64,000 bases of DNA from DASQZK01 sp963763215 (GTDB lineage: Bacteria > Bacteroidota > Bacteroidia > Bacteroidales > GCA-2748055): positions 124,001 through 188,000 of the forward strand of contig CAVXNX010000016.1 of the NCBI GenBank assembly GCA_963763215.1, read 5' to 3'. Both the position numbers and the translations under genes were made by a program. The notes under the pieces were generated by a model, which worked only from the letters and a program-made list of their open reading frames with translations, was not told the origin of the DNA and did not search any database. This document shows, one piece after another, positions 31,312 to 41,774 of this stretch; within the stretch, counting starts at the first letter, position 1; every line of letters starts with the position of its first letter.

Positions 31312-32609
31312 GCCTTGTATTCTTTTAAATGGACCATGAACGTTGTTCCGGATCCCGGTTCACTTTCCACCAGGATCTTTCCGCCGTTTTTTCTGACCAT
31401 GTTATGGATAATATGAAGCCCGATGCCCAGACCTTTCCCCACTGTGGAAAGCCTCTGGAAAGGCTGGTAAAGTTTGTTTCCCTGTCTTTTCAGGTCGATT
31501 CCGATCCCATTGTCACTGAAGATGATGATGAAATATTCATCCGTCTTCCGGGTGGTAATGCTGAGTTCGGGAGTTCGGTCAGGAGAAGTGTATTTCAGAG
31601 CATTGGCGATCAGGTTCCGGGCGATGACCTGGATATATCCTTCGACGTAATTGATGGGGACTTCGGTTTGGCTGTCGAGCCTGACGATGGCATTCAGGGC
31701 CTCGATCTGCATCCGGATGTCTTCTTCTTCGAGAACCTCACGATGATGTTTCCGACATCGATGCCCGGTTTGTGTTCCACGAAATGTTCATGGATATCGA
31801 TGAGCTGGACCATCCCCTTCAGGGTGACATCGAGTTTTTGGATATTGTTATGGATGGAGGTAAACAGCCGGGGTCTCTCATCTTCCGGTGCATTCCGGAA
31901 TATTTCCTCCACGAGCAGGAGATTGGCCACAGGCGCCCGCACATCGTGGGCGAGGGCATGGATGAAATGATCGAGGTTGGCATTGACTTCTTCCAGTTCG
32001 AGGTCAATTTCGCTGAGTCTATTGGTGGCCGCCGTGAGCTCCCTCGGTCCGTTCGGCGATCTTATTTTCCAGCCCTTTCTCAATTCTCTTCTGGAAGCTG
32101 ACATCGGTAATGATCATCGAATAATAGCGCTGGTCGTCCATCATAAAGCCGTTGAAGGAGACCATGACGGTGACATCGCCGGATTTCCGGGATTTCAAAG
32201 TCAAAAGGCAGAAAGATCTTTGCTTCAGTGCTTTTTCCAGACAGTCCGAGAAACCGTCCAGGTCGCGCTGATCAAGATATGAATTGAAGTCCGATCCAAT
32301 GACCTTTTGCAGGAGACTACCGATAAGACCGGCGAAGTATTTATTTGCATAGACGATGATCCGCTGGTTATTGATTACCAGTGCGCCTTCGCTTAAGTTT
32401 TCGAACAGCATCCGGTAGATGTGATCCCGGCTTTGCAGATCGAAATGTTCATGCGTAAGTAGTTCGGTTTCGAACATACCGTGATCTTCTCCATCCATCG
32501 ATTTCAGAAGTTTATCAATGTTTCTGAGCCTCGTCTTCAGTTCCTCCTTCTGCTCAATAAGTTTCTGCTTGTAAGTCTTTTCATCGAACATGACCATACG
32601 TTTAACCAT
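31308..32609 (-). pseudogene. PAS-domain sensor histidine kinase (two single-base frameshifts)
   Basis: Order: N-terminal coiled coil (TYKQKLIEQKEELKTRLRNI), PAS domain (IYRMLFENLSEGALVINNQR to FSDCLEKALKQ, ending in YYSMIITDVSFQKR), a second coiled coil, HisKA with the H-box ALAHDVRAPVANLL, and HATPase (NLIANALKY, FSDNGIGID, GKGLGIGLHIIHNM, ESEPGSGTTF). Frame breaks: an extra G near 32045 (GAGGGAG for GAGGAG) and a missing C near 31717. Restored length is about 430 residues with no transmembrane segment, so a cytoplasmic kinase. It lies three bases after kaiB and overlaps the response regulator; a SasA-like role reading KaiC state is an inference, and it lacks SasA's KaiB-like sensor domain. 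Confidence 0.85.
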
Positions 32610-32611
32610 TT

Positions 32612-32896
32612 CTATATCCGCAATTCCAGAACATCGATCAGGCGGTCCTTATCCAGCATATCCCCAATGATTCTCTTCTGGGGAACAGGTGAGATCCTGA
32701 CCAGTGTGGGCACCGCGAGGATCGCCATTTCTTTGATGAAATGCCGTTGCTGATAGATGTCTATCACTTCAAGGTCATAATTCTCCCCCAGGAAGCTGTC
32801 GCAGATCTCCCTGATGTTCTCAATAGCCCTGACGGATCCAGGATTTAAGCCTGCAATGAAAAGTTTTAGTTCATATTTTGAAATTTCCGGATTCAT
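32612..32896 (-). CDS. kaiB: KaiB-family protein
   Basis: A 94-residue thioredoxin-like protein: YELKLFIAGLNPGSVRAIEN, ICDSFLGENYDLEVIDIYQQ, then AILAVPTLVRISPVPQKRII and GDMLDKDRLIDVL. The cis-proline segment VPTL and the R-I-I-GD motif are typical of KaiB. In cyanobacteria KaiB switches fold to bind KaiC and drive its dephosphorylation; in Bacteroidota the role is not established. It stands 52 bases downstream of kaiC and three bases before the kinase gene. Confidence 0.93.
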   Translation of the reverse strand: MNPEISKYELKLFIAGLNPGSVRAIENIREICDSFLGENYDLEVIDIYQQRHFIKEMAILAVPTLVRISPVPQKRIIGDMLDKDRLIDVLELRI

Positions 32897-32948
32897 AAAG
32901 ATTTGCCTGGGTAATGATACCGGGCAATATATATTGTTTCAATGATCT

Positions 32949-34360
32949 CTAATCCATATCCCTGATTTTGAGCCCATCGGAGGTGAAGTCGAGGATAAAC
33001 CCCCTCCGGGAATGCTTCATGCCCCGGATTTTGACAATACGTAAAACCTGCTCCCGTTCCCCCGCGGTTTCGAGGATTCCCAGCTCGAACCAGGAATCCA
33101 CCAGCGACGACATGCCAAGATCGAAACGATTTAAGCCGGAGCTCGTAAGGGCAGTGAACAGGACAGTGACCATCCGGCTTTTCAGAATGTCGATAATCCT
33201 TAGCAACATTCCCCGGACTTCCATCCTGTCGCCGATCTGTATCAGGTCGGTGACCGGATCAAAGACCACCAGCTCCGGATCGAAGGCATCAATATTGGTG
33301 TGAATGGATGCCAGGTGTGTCTCAATACCAAATAACGTTGTCCGGGTCGATAAAATTTTAAGAAGATCCGTCTTTTTCAAATGATTCGAGGTCAAACCCG
33401 ATCGATTTCATATTTCTTTTGAGCTGGGGGACCGACTCTTCGAAGGTGAAGTAAAGGCACTTTTTTTTCTTTTTCATCGCTTCCACGCAGACTGAAATGG
33501 AAAAGCTGGTCTTCCCCGAACCCGAGGTTCCGGAGACGAGAAGGGTACTGCCGGTATACAATCCCTTCTTATCGATTTTCTCATCCAGTCCGCGAATTCC
33601 TGTGGAGATCACCTCCGACGACACCTGGTGCACTTCTGCGGAGGTAATCGGCAGAAGGGTGATGCCCTGCTCATTGATCAGGAAAGGATAGGCATTGGTG
33701 CCGTGCAAACTTCCCCGGTATTTGAGGACATGCATCCGGCGCGTATAGATATTTTCAGTGACCTGATGTTTCAGGCTGATGACACAATCGGTGATGAATT
33801 CCTCAATACCCGATACCCGGTTCACATCGATAGGGCTTTCAGAGGTAAAAATAGCCGTCAGCTGCCTTTCTTTCAACCACAGGATAAGGCGCATCGAGCT
33901 CCTGGCGGAAAATATTAATATCCTGTATGTCGGTGAATATCAGCTCGAAAGTATCGATGGCGATCCGTTTTGCCCCCACCTTGTCGACCGCTTCTTCTAT
34001 ACGGATAAACAGGGGGCTCAGGTCAAAATGCCCGGATTTGAACAGGGCGGTATGACTGACCTGGATGTTTTCGCAGCAAAGCATGTTTTGCCGCTCCATT
34101 TCTTCCAGGTCATATCCGAATGAGGCCATATTTTTCCGAAGATCCTCCTCGGTTTCCTCGAGCGAAATATAGACGCCGGGTTCATGGTACATCCTTATGC
34201 CATTGAGGACAAACTGCATGGCAAGGACCGTCTTCCCGCTTCCTGCATAACCGGAGACAAGGGTGGGCCTTCCATACGGTAAGCCACCGTTGGTGACCTC
34301 ATCAAGCCCTTTGATGCCCGTTAAAACCTTGGCAATCCTTTGATGGGAAACGGCTTCCAT
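32949..34360 (-). pseudogene. kaiC: KaiC-family double-ATPase protein (two single-base frameshifts)
   Basis: Two RecA-like domains. CI: Walker A GYAGSGKT, catalytic pair in YISLEETEEDL, then IAIDTFELIFTD and TAIFTSE. CII: ISTGIRGLDEKIDKKGLY, Walker A GTSGSGKT, YFTFEESVPQLKRNM, then LVVFDPVTDLIQIG and, in the phosphorylation region, LGMSSLVDSW where cyanobacterial KaiC has the Ser-Thr pair. Frame breaks: an extra C near 33878 (GAGCTCGATG for GAGCTGATG) and an extra T near 33373 (GACGGATCTTCT). Restored length is about 470 residues, a little shorter than cyanobacterial KaiC (about 519). It is the first gene of the kaiC-kaiB-kinase-regulator operon. Confidence 0.9.
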
Positions 34361-34948
34361 TCTAAAGGTTTTTAAATTGGTTATTTACCCGGTTAAGAAT
34401 CAGATGACAACCAAAATTAAAACATCCATACAAGAATATAATAATTTTTCAGAGTGCCAATTGACATAAAAACCTGACTTTCAGAATTAATCTAAATATA
34501 ATGTTCTGGCTGAAACATCCCTGATGCAAGGGATACGCTGGTTTTTTTCCAAAATAATGCCATATAGGTAAACCCTTTTCGAAGCCGGGAGTTCACTGCC
34601 GGCAAAATTTTCCTTTCAATCCCCGGAACGGGAGGTGATGAGGTGATGGGTAATGGGGTGATGAAGGTGATGGGATGATGAAGGTGATGAAGGTGATGGG
34701 GTGATGAGGTAAGAAAAGGCGAAAGGAAGGAGTTACCGGAGGGACACTGCCTAAGAGATGACAAAAAAATGTAACATTCAGAATACCCATAGGCTCCTAA
34801 CCCGAAAGGGTTGAATTACAGTAGCCCCGGGTGAAACCCGGAGATTTGAAAACCGCGATTGATCCGTAACCCCGGAGGGGTTGAATAGAAATAATTGGCC
34901 CGGGAAAGGCCCGGAAATATCATAATCCGCCGGAAAATATTGTCTTCC
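34361..34948. repeat. Intergenic repeats: GGTGATG tract and AACCCGAAAGGGTTGAAT palindromes
   Basis: About 590 bases without a gene. Positions 34640-34715 hold an irregular GGTGATGAAGGTGATGGGGTGATGAGG tract, the complement of which appears at the broken end of the PL8 gene. Positions 34795-34915 hold short palindromic phrases (AACCCGAAAGGGTTGAAT, GCCCCGGGTGAAACCCGG, AACCCCGGAGGGGTTGAAT, GGCCCGGGAAAGGCCCGG) typical of dispersed elements in this phylum. Minus-strand frames here are low-complexity artefacts. Confidence 0.7.
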
Positions 34949-37900
34949 TCAGATAAATGCCCGGATGATATCAGCAGTATTTTTGTCCATCGTATCGATA
35001 TCAGCCGCGCCTTCCAGAGCTGCCGTGGCTTTGCCGCCGAGTCCCTTGCTGACGTAAAGGTTGCCCCGGAAAGGCACAAGGCTGAATATCAGCTGAAGGG
35101 CATCATTGCCGAGGGGATACCGCTGGATGTACATCGGATCGCCTGGATTCCTCGGGATAAAGGAATTGTCGCGGAGGGCAAGGGAATATTCCAGCCCTTG
35201 TCTTAACATCTCCTGGAGAACATCCAGTGGGGTATAGTCGAAATTGACTGATGGCTTGATGTCGGCGAAGGCAAAATATTGCACCTCGGGATGGATCACG
35301 TGAACGCCGACTGTATCCAGGTCGAAATAAATGTCGAACACCCGGTCGTTGATCTTCAACAGGTCGAGCCTCCCCGCCTCTTTGTCCAGTCCGCCAAACC
35401 CGATCTCGGTGGCTGCCTGTCCGGCAAAGGCAAACTCCATGGTGTTGGGCTTTCTCTTATCATCCTGTTGGAAGGCGAAACAGATCCGGACATCGTCGAA
35501 GAATGTCGTAGCATAAAAGCTCCCCTCCGACGCCGGTTTGGGGGTAAATAAGGTCCGCGGGGGAACGGCGGGCCATAGTTTAGCCTCCACTTGCTTGTCT
35601 TCGAGCCTGTTCGTCCAGGGAAAGGCATGTTTCAGCATATGAAAAAGTTTAGCCGTCTCATCCGGGCTGAAGGTATAGTTGAATAATAACTGCCGCCAGA
35701 GCACGTAAACATAATCGTTGATGAAATTTTGCGAAAGAACCGTTCCCAGGTAATACCTGGCTACATTGGTCATATCGGCCGAAACCCAGCCAAGCAGGCT
35801 TCCGGCGGAAGTAAAAGCATCGACGGGATCCGTGAAATCTGTCTTGTACTGATCACGTAATATCAGGATATTCGGTTTTACGATGGAGTCGATCTGGGTA
35901 ATATAAGGATTGATGACCCCCATCAGGCCGGCGTTCAGGGCCTGTTCAACATAACCCCGGTCATCCGCTGCGAATTCCACCGCATTGCTGATGCCGGCCA
36001 GCGGGACGGGACCGAACTGTGGCGGGTAGGTGATCTTCAGGTCTTCCTTCAGGAATTTGTTCAGCTGATCCTGGAGCTGGGATTCTATCGTGTTGATCAC
36101 CAGATCGGTGGTATCCATAACGATGGTATAAATGAGCGACAGGATCTGGTGAATGCCTGTCGGTACCACGCTGATATACGTCGCGCTCACATCGGCGTCG
36201 AGTGTCAGCTGAACATCGGGCTGTAACACATTGGCCGGATTCGGCACCAGGCGGATGTGGCTGTCGACAGAGAGATTCTTCAGGTCGATGGATACATAAG
36301 CCAGGTCGAGTCCGATAAAAATGCCGACCAGGATGGCCATATCCATCAGGAAGCAGGTAAACGGAAAGAAGATGCAGGCGATGACAGAGATCCCGGTAAC
36401 GGCGAGATATCTGCCCGTCACCCACCTCGACACCCAGGCCCTGCCACTGGCATCGGGAAGGTCAATGACCAGATGGATGCTGTCGGCGTCGAAGTCGAGG
36501 GTGCTGAACACCGCGTTGTTGTTGATCCGGATGTCGAAATCGATATCGTTGAGTTTCACATTCAGCAAGTCGTAAAAGATTGAGATCGCACCGGTTGATG
36601 AAGGATATGTCAGGTCGATGGTCCCGATACCCTTAAAAACATAGGCATCCACCAGCAAGCCGCGTTTGTCGGGAGGAAGGCTGGAGAACCGGTCCTCCGC
36701 GGCTACCGAACCATCGGCGATGACATTGTCCACGACGGTCTGGAGGGACGCGGGAAGGCCGAGGGACAGCAGGTGATTGCCGTTGGCGAGGAGTTTGCCC
36801 AGCGATGAAACCGCCAGTTTATCAAGCATGCCCAGTTTCTGGAGATTGCCGGGACCGGTGGGGTTTTCGTCATGAAGAAGATCATAAAGTCCACCGCCCG
36901 GATCACTTGAAGCCAGAGTATCGGCGTGGGCTTTGAACTGGTCCATCCAGGTCAGGGGAAGATCGCCGTTGTTCCCATTGAACCCCGTCAGGCGCCTGGT
37001 AATGCCATTGGCAATGTATTTTATATCGTCAAGAAGCTTTTCATCGATGAGGTTCGCAAGCAGGGCGCCGTATGTTTCCGGGAGGCACGACGGGAAACGT
37101 ATACCCCCTGCTTCACGGTTGATGGCTTTTGCGTCGGATAACGGCGAACTTGTGGCGGCCACATCATCACCGCAGCATTCTGCATTGCCGTCATAATTCA
37201 TCCCCGGAGTGTTTCCCGTCCCCAGCCGGCCACCGAATTGTTTCCGGTAATCGGACAAACGCACAGGAGGTTTGATAAAAGAGCGCTCACCGGTCTTTTT
37301 GTCCTGTCCTCCGCTTTCCCTGAGATCCCTGAAACCGGCAGGGATGGCAAATGGATCCTCCTTTTCTTCATAAAACTTCAGGCCTGACACCATGAACGAG
37401 GTCATTTTTTCCCACTTCCCCTGGCCACGCTCCATGAACACCTCACCTTTCACCGGGAGGCCCGTATCGATGACAGCCTTCAGGTCCAGCCCCGCCCGGT
37501 CCATCCTGTCTGCACATCCGACAAGCATGCAGGTCACATCATGACGGAACGGAGCCCATTGATCATCGGTGTCCAGTTCGAGCTCATACCTCAGACGGAA
37601 GGGTGCAGTCACAAGTATTTCAGCCATCACACGACCGGATTTGCGGTTCCCATTGATCTCCGCTTTAGCGGTGAGCCGGCTGGTAAACGCCAGGGCAGGC
37701 TTGCTGTCATCGGGCATCCGGATAAAGGTTTTGCCGGTCTTGTCGCAGAATACAAAACCATTCTTCTTCCCCGTGAGATAAATGAAATTCTCACCGTGGA
37801 TGCTTTTCCCCCTGGATTCCACCCTGCTGTTTCCTTCCGACAGCACCACTTCGAGACTTCCTTCCAGTGTGCTATGGTCGAAGGCATGATGCTTACGGGT

Positions 37901-38110
37901 TAACATACGGATATATTCCGCCTGGCTCTTTTCTGCAGAGAATTCGACATTGAAGATGATGACCTTTTCACCGGCGCGTATGCCCGGTTTCCAGGGTTTA
38001 AGGGAGGGATGAAGGATGCGATTATTCATGGAGACAACGGAACGTTTCTCCATCAGTTCTTCAAAAAGTTCATGAGAAATTTGCTGCTCATGGGAAGTTG
38101 ATTTTTTCAT
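34949..38110 (-). CDS. Large protein of unknown function (1053 residues) with possible TULIP-like region
   Basis: Intact and long, with no signal peptide; the N-terminus is charged (MKKSTSHEQQISHELFEELM). Residues to about 290 are beta-rich with an AEKSQAEYIRMLTRKHHAFD helix. A single strong hydrophobic double helix occurs near residues 565-605 (VTGISVIACIFFPFTCFLMD, MAILVGIFIGLDLAYV). It is flanked by amphipathic beta strands (LNDIDFDIRINN, SIHLVIDLPD, DVQLTLDADVSATYISVV) and followed by a long amphipathic helix IESQLQDQLNKFLKEDL. That strand-helix pattern recalls lipid-binding TULIP (BPI-like) folds, an inference only. A CAECC-like cluster (NAECCGDDVAA) lies near residue 305. No neighbour indicates a role. 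Confidence 0.75.
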   Translation of the reverse strand: MKKSTSHEQQISHELFEELMEKRSVVSMNNRILHPSLKPWKPGIRAGEKVIIFNVEFSAEKSQAEYIRMLTRKHHAFDHSTLEGSLEVVLSEGNSRVESRGKSIHGENFIYLTGKKNGFVFCDKTGKTFIRMPDDSKPALAFTSRLTAKAEINGNRKSGRVMAEILVTAPFRLRYELELDTDDQWAPFRHDVTCMLVGCADRMDRAGLDLKAVIDTGLPVKGEVFMERGQGKWEKMTSFMVSGLKFYEEKEDPFAIPAGFRDLRESGGQDKKTGERSFIKPPVRLSDYRKQFGGRLGTGNTPGMNYDGNAECCGDDVAATSSPLSDAKAINREAGGIRFPSCLPETYGALLANLIDEKLLDDIKYIANGITRRLTGFNGNNGDLPLTWMDQFKAHADTLASSDPGGGLYDLLHDENPTGPGNLQKLGMLDKLAVSSLGKLLANGNHLLSLGLPASLQTVVDNVIADGSVAAEDRFSSLPPDKRGLLVDAYVFKGIGTIDLTYPSSTGAISIFYDLLNVKLNDIDFDIRINNNAVFSTLDFDADSIHLVIDLPDASGRAWVSRWVTGRYLAVTGISVIACIFFPFTCFLMDMAILVGIFIGLDLAYVSIDLKNLSVDSHIRLVPNPANVLQPDVQLTLDADVSATYISVVPTGIHQILSLIYTIVMDTTDLVINTIESQLQDQLNKFLKEDLKITYPPQFGPVPLAGISNAVEFAADDRGYVEQALNAGLMGVINPYITQIDSIVKPNILILRDQYKTDFTDPVDAFTSAGSLLGWVSADMTNVARYYLGTVLSQNFINDYVYVLWRQLLFNYTFSPDETAKLFHMLKHAFPWTNRLEDKQVEAKLWPAVPPRTLFTPKPASEGSFYATTFFDDVRICFAFQQDDKRKPNTMEFAFAGQAATEIGFGGLDKEAGRLDLLKINDRVFDIYFDLDTVGVHVIHPEVQYFAFADIKPSVNFDYTPLDVLQEMLRQGLEYSLALRDNSFIPRNPGDPMYIQRYPLGNDALQLIFSLVPFRGNLYVSKGLGGKATAALEGAADIDTMDKNTADIIRAFI

Positions 38111-38647
38111 ATGGATTGTTTCAGTTTAGTCGTTGTTGGTCATTACCGGCTACACATACCCTGGTGGCCACAGGCACCGGAGCCAGGGAGTTCCTCGAAG
38201 CGATACGTGATTGACGGTGCTATTCCGGATAACACCGGGGGAAAGGATTCAGGTTGGAAAAACAAATATATTGATTCTGAACACGGTAAGTCAAGTTTTT
38301 AATTGAAAATTTCTGGAAAACAAGGGGATATGAACGAATCTCCTCAGAAAATTAAGCCTCACGGCAGGTCACGGCCCCCCCGGTCGTCTCCAACCAGGGA
38401 TCACCGGTGCGCAAAATCCCGGGTTGCGGGCAGGTTTTTCACGGAATTGCTGATGCTGTGAAGAATGAAATACGGAGAAAAATTCACGATTTTCGCGAAT
38501 GTCGGATTCCACGGAATAATGCCATAAATCCAACTCTAAATGACGAGCGATTTGCATCGTTCATTCGCATTTTTTTCATACTTTCACCTTGTGAATTTTC
38601 AGGTCAGGCTGAAGATGAAACCGGGCGCTAACTTAAACTACCAACGA
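38111..38647. other. Non-coding leader region upstream of the Sus pair
   Basis: About 540 bases between divergent genes. It probably contains promoters for the 1053-residue gene and for susC, but I cannot place a convincing -33/-7 pair; no gene or anti-sigma/ECF pair precedes the SusC gene here. Confidence 0.4.
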
Positions 38648-41600
38648 ATGAACAATACCATATTTTTACTGGAAGACATGTATCCTGGGTATCATGGTCA
38701 TCCTGTTCTCACAGGCGGCCATAGCGCAGACCACCGTCACGGGTCATGTCACCGACGAGAACGGGCAGCCGCTGCCCGGTGTCAACGTCTCCATCGCCGG
38801 CACAACGACAGGTACAACGACGCAAATCACCGGCGATTATTCCCTGGTCGTTTCCAATCCTGAAGCGACGCTCCGTTTTTCCTTTGTCGGATACAAAACA
38901 TCCGAGGAGCCTCTTGGGGGTCGCATTGTGGTTAATGTGCAGTTAGAGCCGGAGATCCATACACTGGATGATGTTGTGGTGATCGGCTACGGCACGGTGA
39001 AAAAGAGCGATCTGACCGGCTCGGTTTCCGTCGTGACCAAAGAAGGACCTTACGCGAACGCCGATTGCCAACCTCAGCAAAGCCATCCAGGGTCATGCCC
39101 CGGGTGTTGTCGTTATGGAAAACGGGGCGCCCGGCGGTGATGTCAGTTTCCGCGTCCGGGGTGTCGGCTCCATCAACTTTGAGCCCAACCCGATTTATGT
39201 CATCGACGGTGTGGTCGGTGGCGATATCAATTCCTTCTCCCCGGAGGATATCGAGTCGGTGTCGATCCTGAAGGATGCTTCGGCGGCGGCCATTTACGGA
39301 GCCAACGGAGCCAACGGCGTGATCATCGTGACGACCAAACGGGGAAACAATGCCGGGAAGATGAAGGTCTCTCTCTCGGCTTTTGAAGGCACCCACCTTC
39401 AACCGCGTTACTATAATCTCATGAATGCCGACCAGTATGCCGGCTTTTACAACAAAGCCTACGAGCTGAACGGCGTCACACCCCCTGCTGCCTATTCAGA
39501 TGATTTCCGGCAATGGTACTACAAAGGGAACTGGCATGAGGGCACCGACTGGCAGAAAGAGATCCTTCAGAAAAATCTCACCCAGAACTATTACCTCAAC
39601 ATTTCTGACGGCAACGAACGCAGCAATTACAGCATTTCCGCCAACTTTTACAGTGAAGACGGCATCCTGATCAATTCCTACACCGACCGTGTGAACCTCA
39701 GGGCCAATTCCGATTACAAGATCAGCAAATATTTAAAGGTGGGTGAAACAATCTCACTGACCCGGCGCAAGACGCGCAATTCCAACTGGGGCGCCTGGGG
39801 AATGGCGCTGGAGACCTCCCCGCTGATGAATGTTTACAATGAAAACAATAACGGCGGTTTCGAAGGTACCCAGATCGGCGTTCTGTACACCGGATCCGGA
39901 CGGCGTGGCGACGAATGTGCCAAATACCGGCGGGAACGACAAGTTCAACGCCAAAGGCGAAGTATCCCTTCCCGAGGACTGGGATTATTCCGACGGTCTG
40001 CTGGCCAACATCTACCTCGAGGTCAAACCGGCCCGATGGATGACCTTCACCACCACACCTTCCATCGATACCTATGCCAACAACGGGAAAGACTGGACAG
40101 AACAATATGATATGGGTGTCCGCAGTATCCCGGAATCCATCCTCAGCGAGGATTATTCAAAAGGCAGTTCATACGGGCTCAAGAACCAGCTCGATTTGAC
40201 CCGGTCATTCGGAAAACATAACCTCGTATTTACTGCTGTACAGGATATCCGGTACGGAACCAACAGCAATGTGACCGTAGATGCTTCCGATTTCCCGTAC
40301 CCGCAGCTCAACGTCATCTCACAGGCGGTGCCTGCCAACGTCACCTCCACGGGCGGTGAGGGGGAATGGTCCGAGGCCGCATACCTTGCCAGGCTAATCT
40401 ACAACTTCAACTCCAAATACCTGGTGACCATGAGCGTTCGCCGCGACGGCAGCTCAAATTTCGGCCCGAAAAACAAATGGGGAACCTTCCCCTCCTTCTC
40501 CGTGGCCTGGAAGATCAATGAAGACTTCTTCCGCAACGTCGATCAAATCAGCCTGCTTAAGCTCAGATTCGGATGGGGGAAAACGGGGAATTCCAACATC
40601 GGGGGATTCAGGTACCAGACCACCCTGGCTGAACCGAATCATTTCAGTCCTGTTTTCGGCCTCGACCAAACAGAAGCCTATGCCATCAACGAACTTTGGA
40701 CCGCCGGCAATCCTTATGTGAGATGGGAATCGGCCGACATGCTGAATTTCGGCCTCGATGCGAATGTCTTCCGCAACAAGCTGCAGTTCAGCTCCGACTA
40801 TTATATCAAATCGCAGTACGGTCTTCTCCTCGAAGTGCCCATCTCCAGGATCTTCGGGAAATGGGACGGAACCGCACCCGTGATGAACATCGGCGATATC
40901 CGGAACAGCGGTTTCGAATTCGACCTCAAGTACTCCAAAATGGAAGGCCGCTGGAACTACCAGCTGTTCGCCAACCTGACCACCGTCAAAAACGAGGTGA
41001 TCAGTGTGCCTTCGGATATCCTCACCGACAATAACATCACCTCCGAGGGGCATTCCATCGGCAGTATATACGGTTACGTGGCAGAGCGCATCATCCAGGA
41101 GTCGGATTTCGATGCAGAAGGCCATTACCTGTACGCCAAACCGGTGGAAGGGTATCCTGAACCCGGCGACATCATGTTCAGAGACATCAACCACGACGGA
41201 CAGATCACCGATCTTGACCGCACCATCATCGGAAAGGCCATTCCCGACTTCACCTATTCGTTCGGCGGTGAACTCAACTTTAAAAACATCGACTTTTCGG
41301 TGTTCTTCTACGGCATCCAGAATGCCGATGTCTACAATACCCTGAGGCGTGACCTGGAATCCTTCGAAGCCCAGGACCGTGACCATAACAAGTCGGCCGA
41401 TTGGGCAGCCAATTACTGGACCCCCGAAAACCCATCGACCAAGTATGTCAGGGCCGATCAGAATGACGCCAACCGGAACACCCGGCTTTCATCCTGGTGG
41501 GTTGAAGACGCGTCATTCCTCAGGCTGAAAGACCTCCAGCTCGGGTATACCCTTCCAAGGTCCTGGACAAAGCGGGTTGGCATCGGCCGGACGCGACTTT

Positions 41601-41755
41601 ACGTGAGCGCCATGAACCTGCTGACCTTTACCCGGTATGAAGGTTACGATCCCGAATCGCCACTGTCAACCGACGATCCGACAACACCGGGTATTGATGC
41701 CTCCATATATCCCATCCCGCGAACTTTTACCGGCGGTGTTCAGCTCGAATTTTAA
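38648..41755 (+). pseudogene. SusC/RagA-family TonB-dependent outer-membrane transporter (three frameshifts)
   Basis: Glycan or peptide importer working with a SusD lipoprotein. From MNNTIFLLED a signal peptide (broken near 38680) leads to the carboxypeptidase-like repeat TTVTGHVTDENGQPLPGVNV, the TonB-box-like stretch LDDVVVIGYG, the plug (VRGVGSINFEPNPIYVIDGV, DIESVSILKDASAAAIYGAN, GVIIVTTKRG) and the barrel ending TGGVQLEF at the C-terminus. Frame breaks: near 39050 an extra G (GAAGGACCTT for GAAGACCTT, restoring KEDLTRTPIANLSKAI) and near 39890 an extra C. No N-terminal FecR-type extension is present. Identity is certain; the breaks look like small indels only. Confidence 0.92.
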
Positions 41756-41774
41756 ATAAAAAAAACAACGATCC

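Noticed and set aside
34492..34790. Minus-strand frames with SSPHHLHHLHHPITFITP
   Set aside because: Low-complexity translation of the GGTGATG tract.
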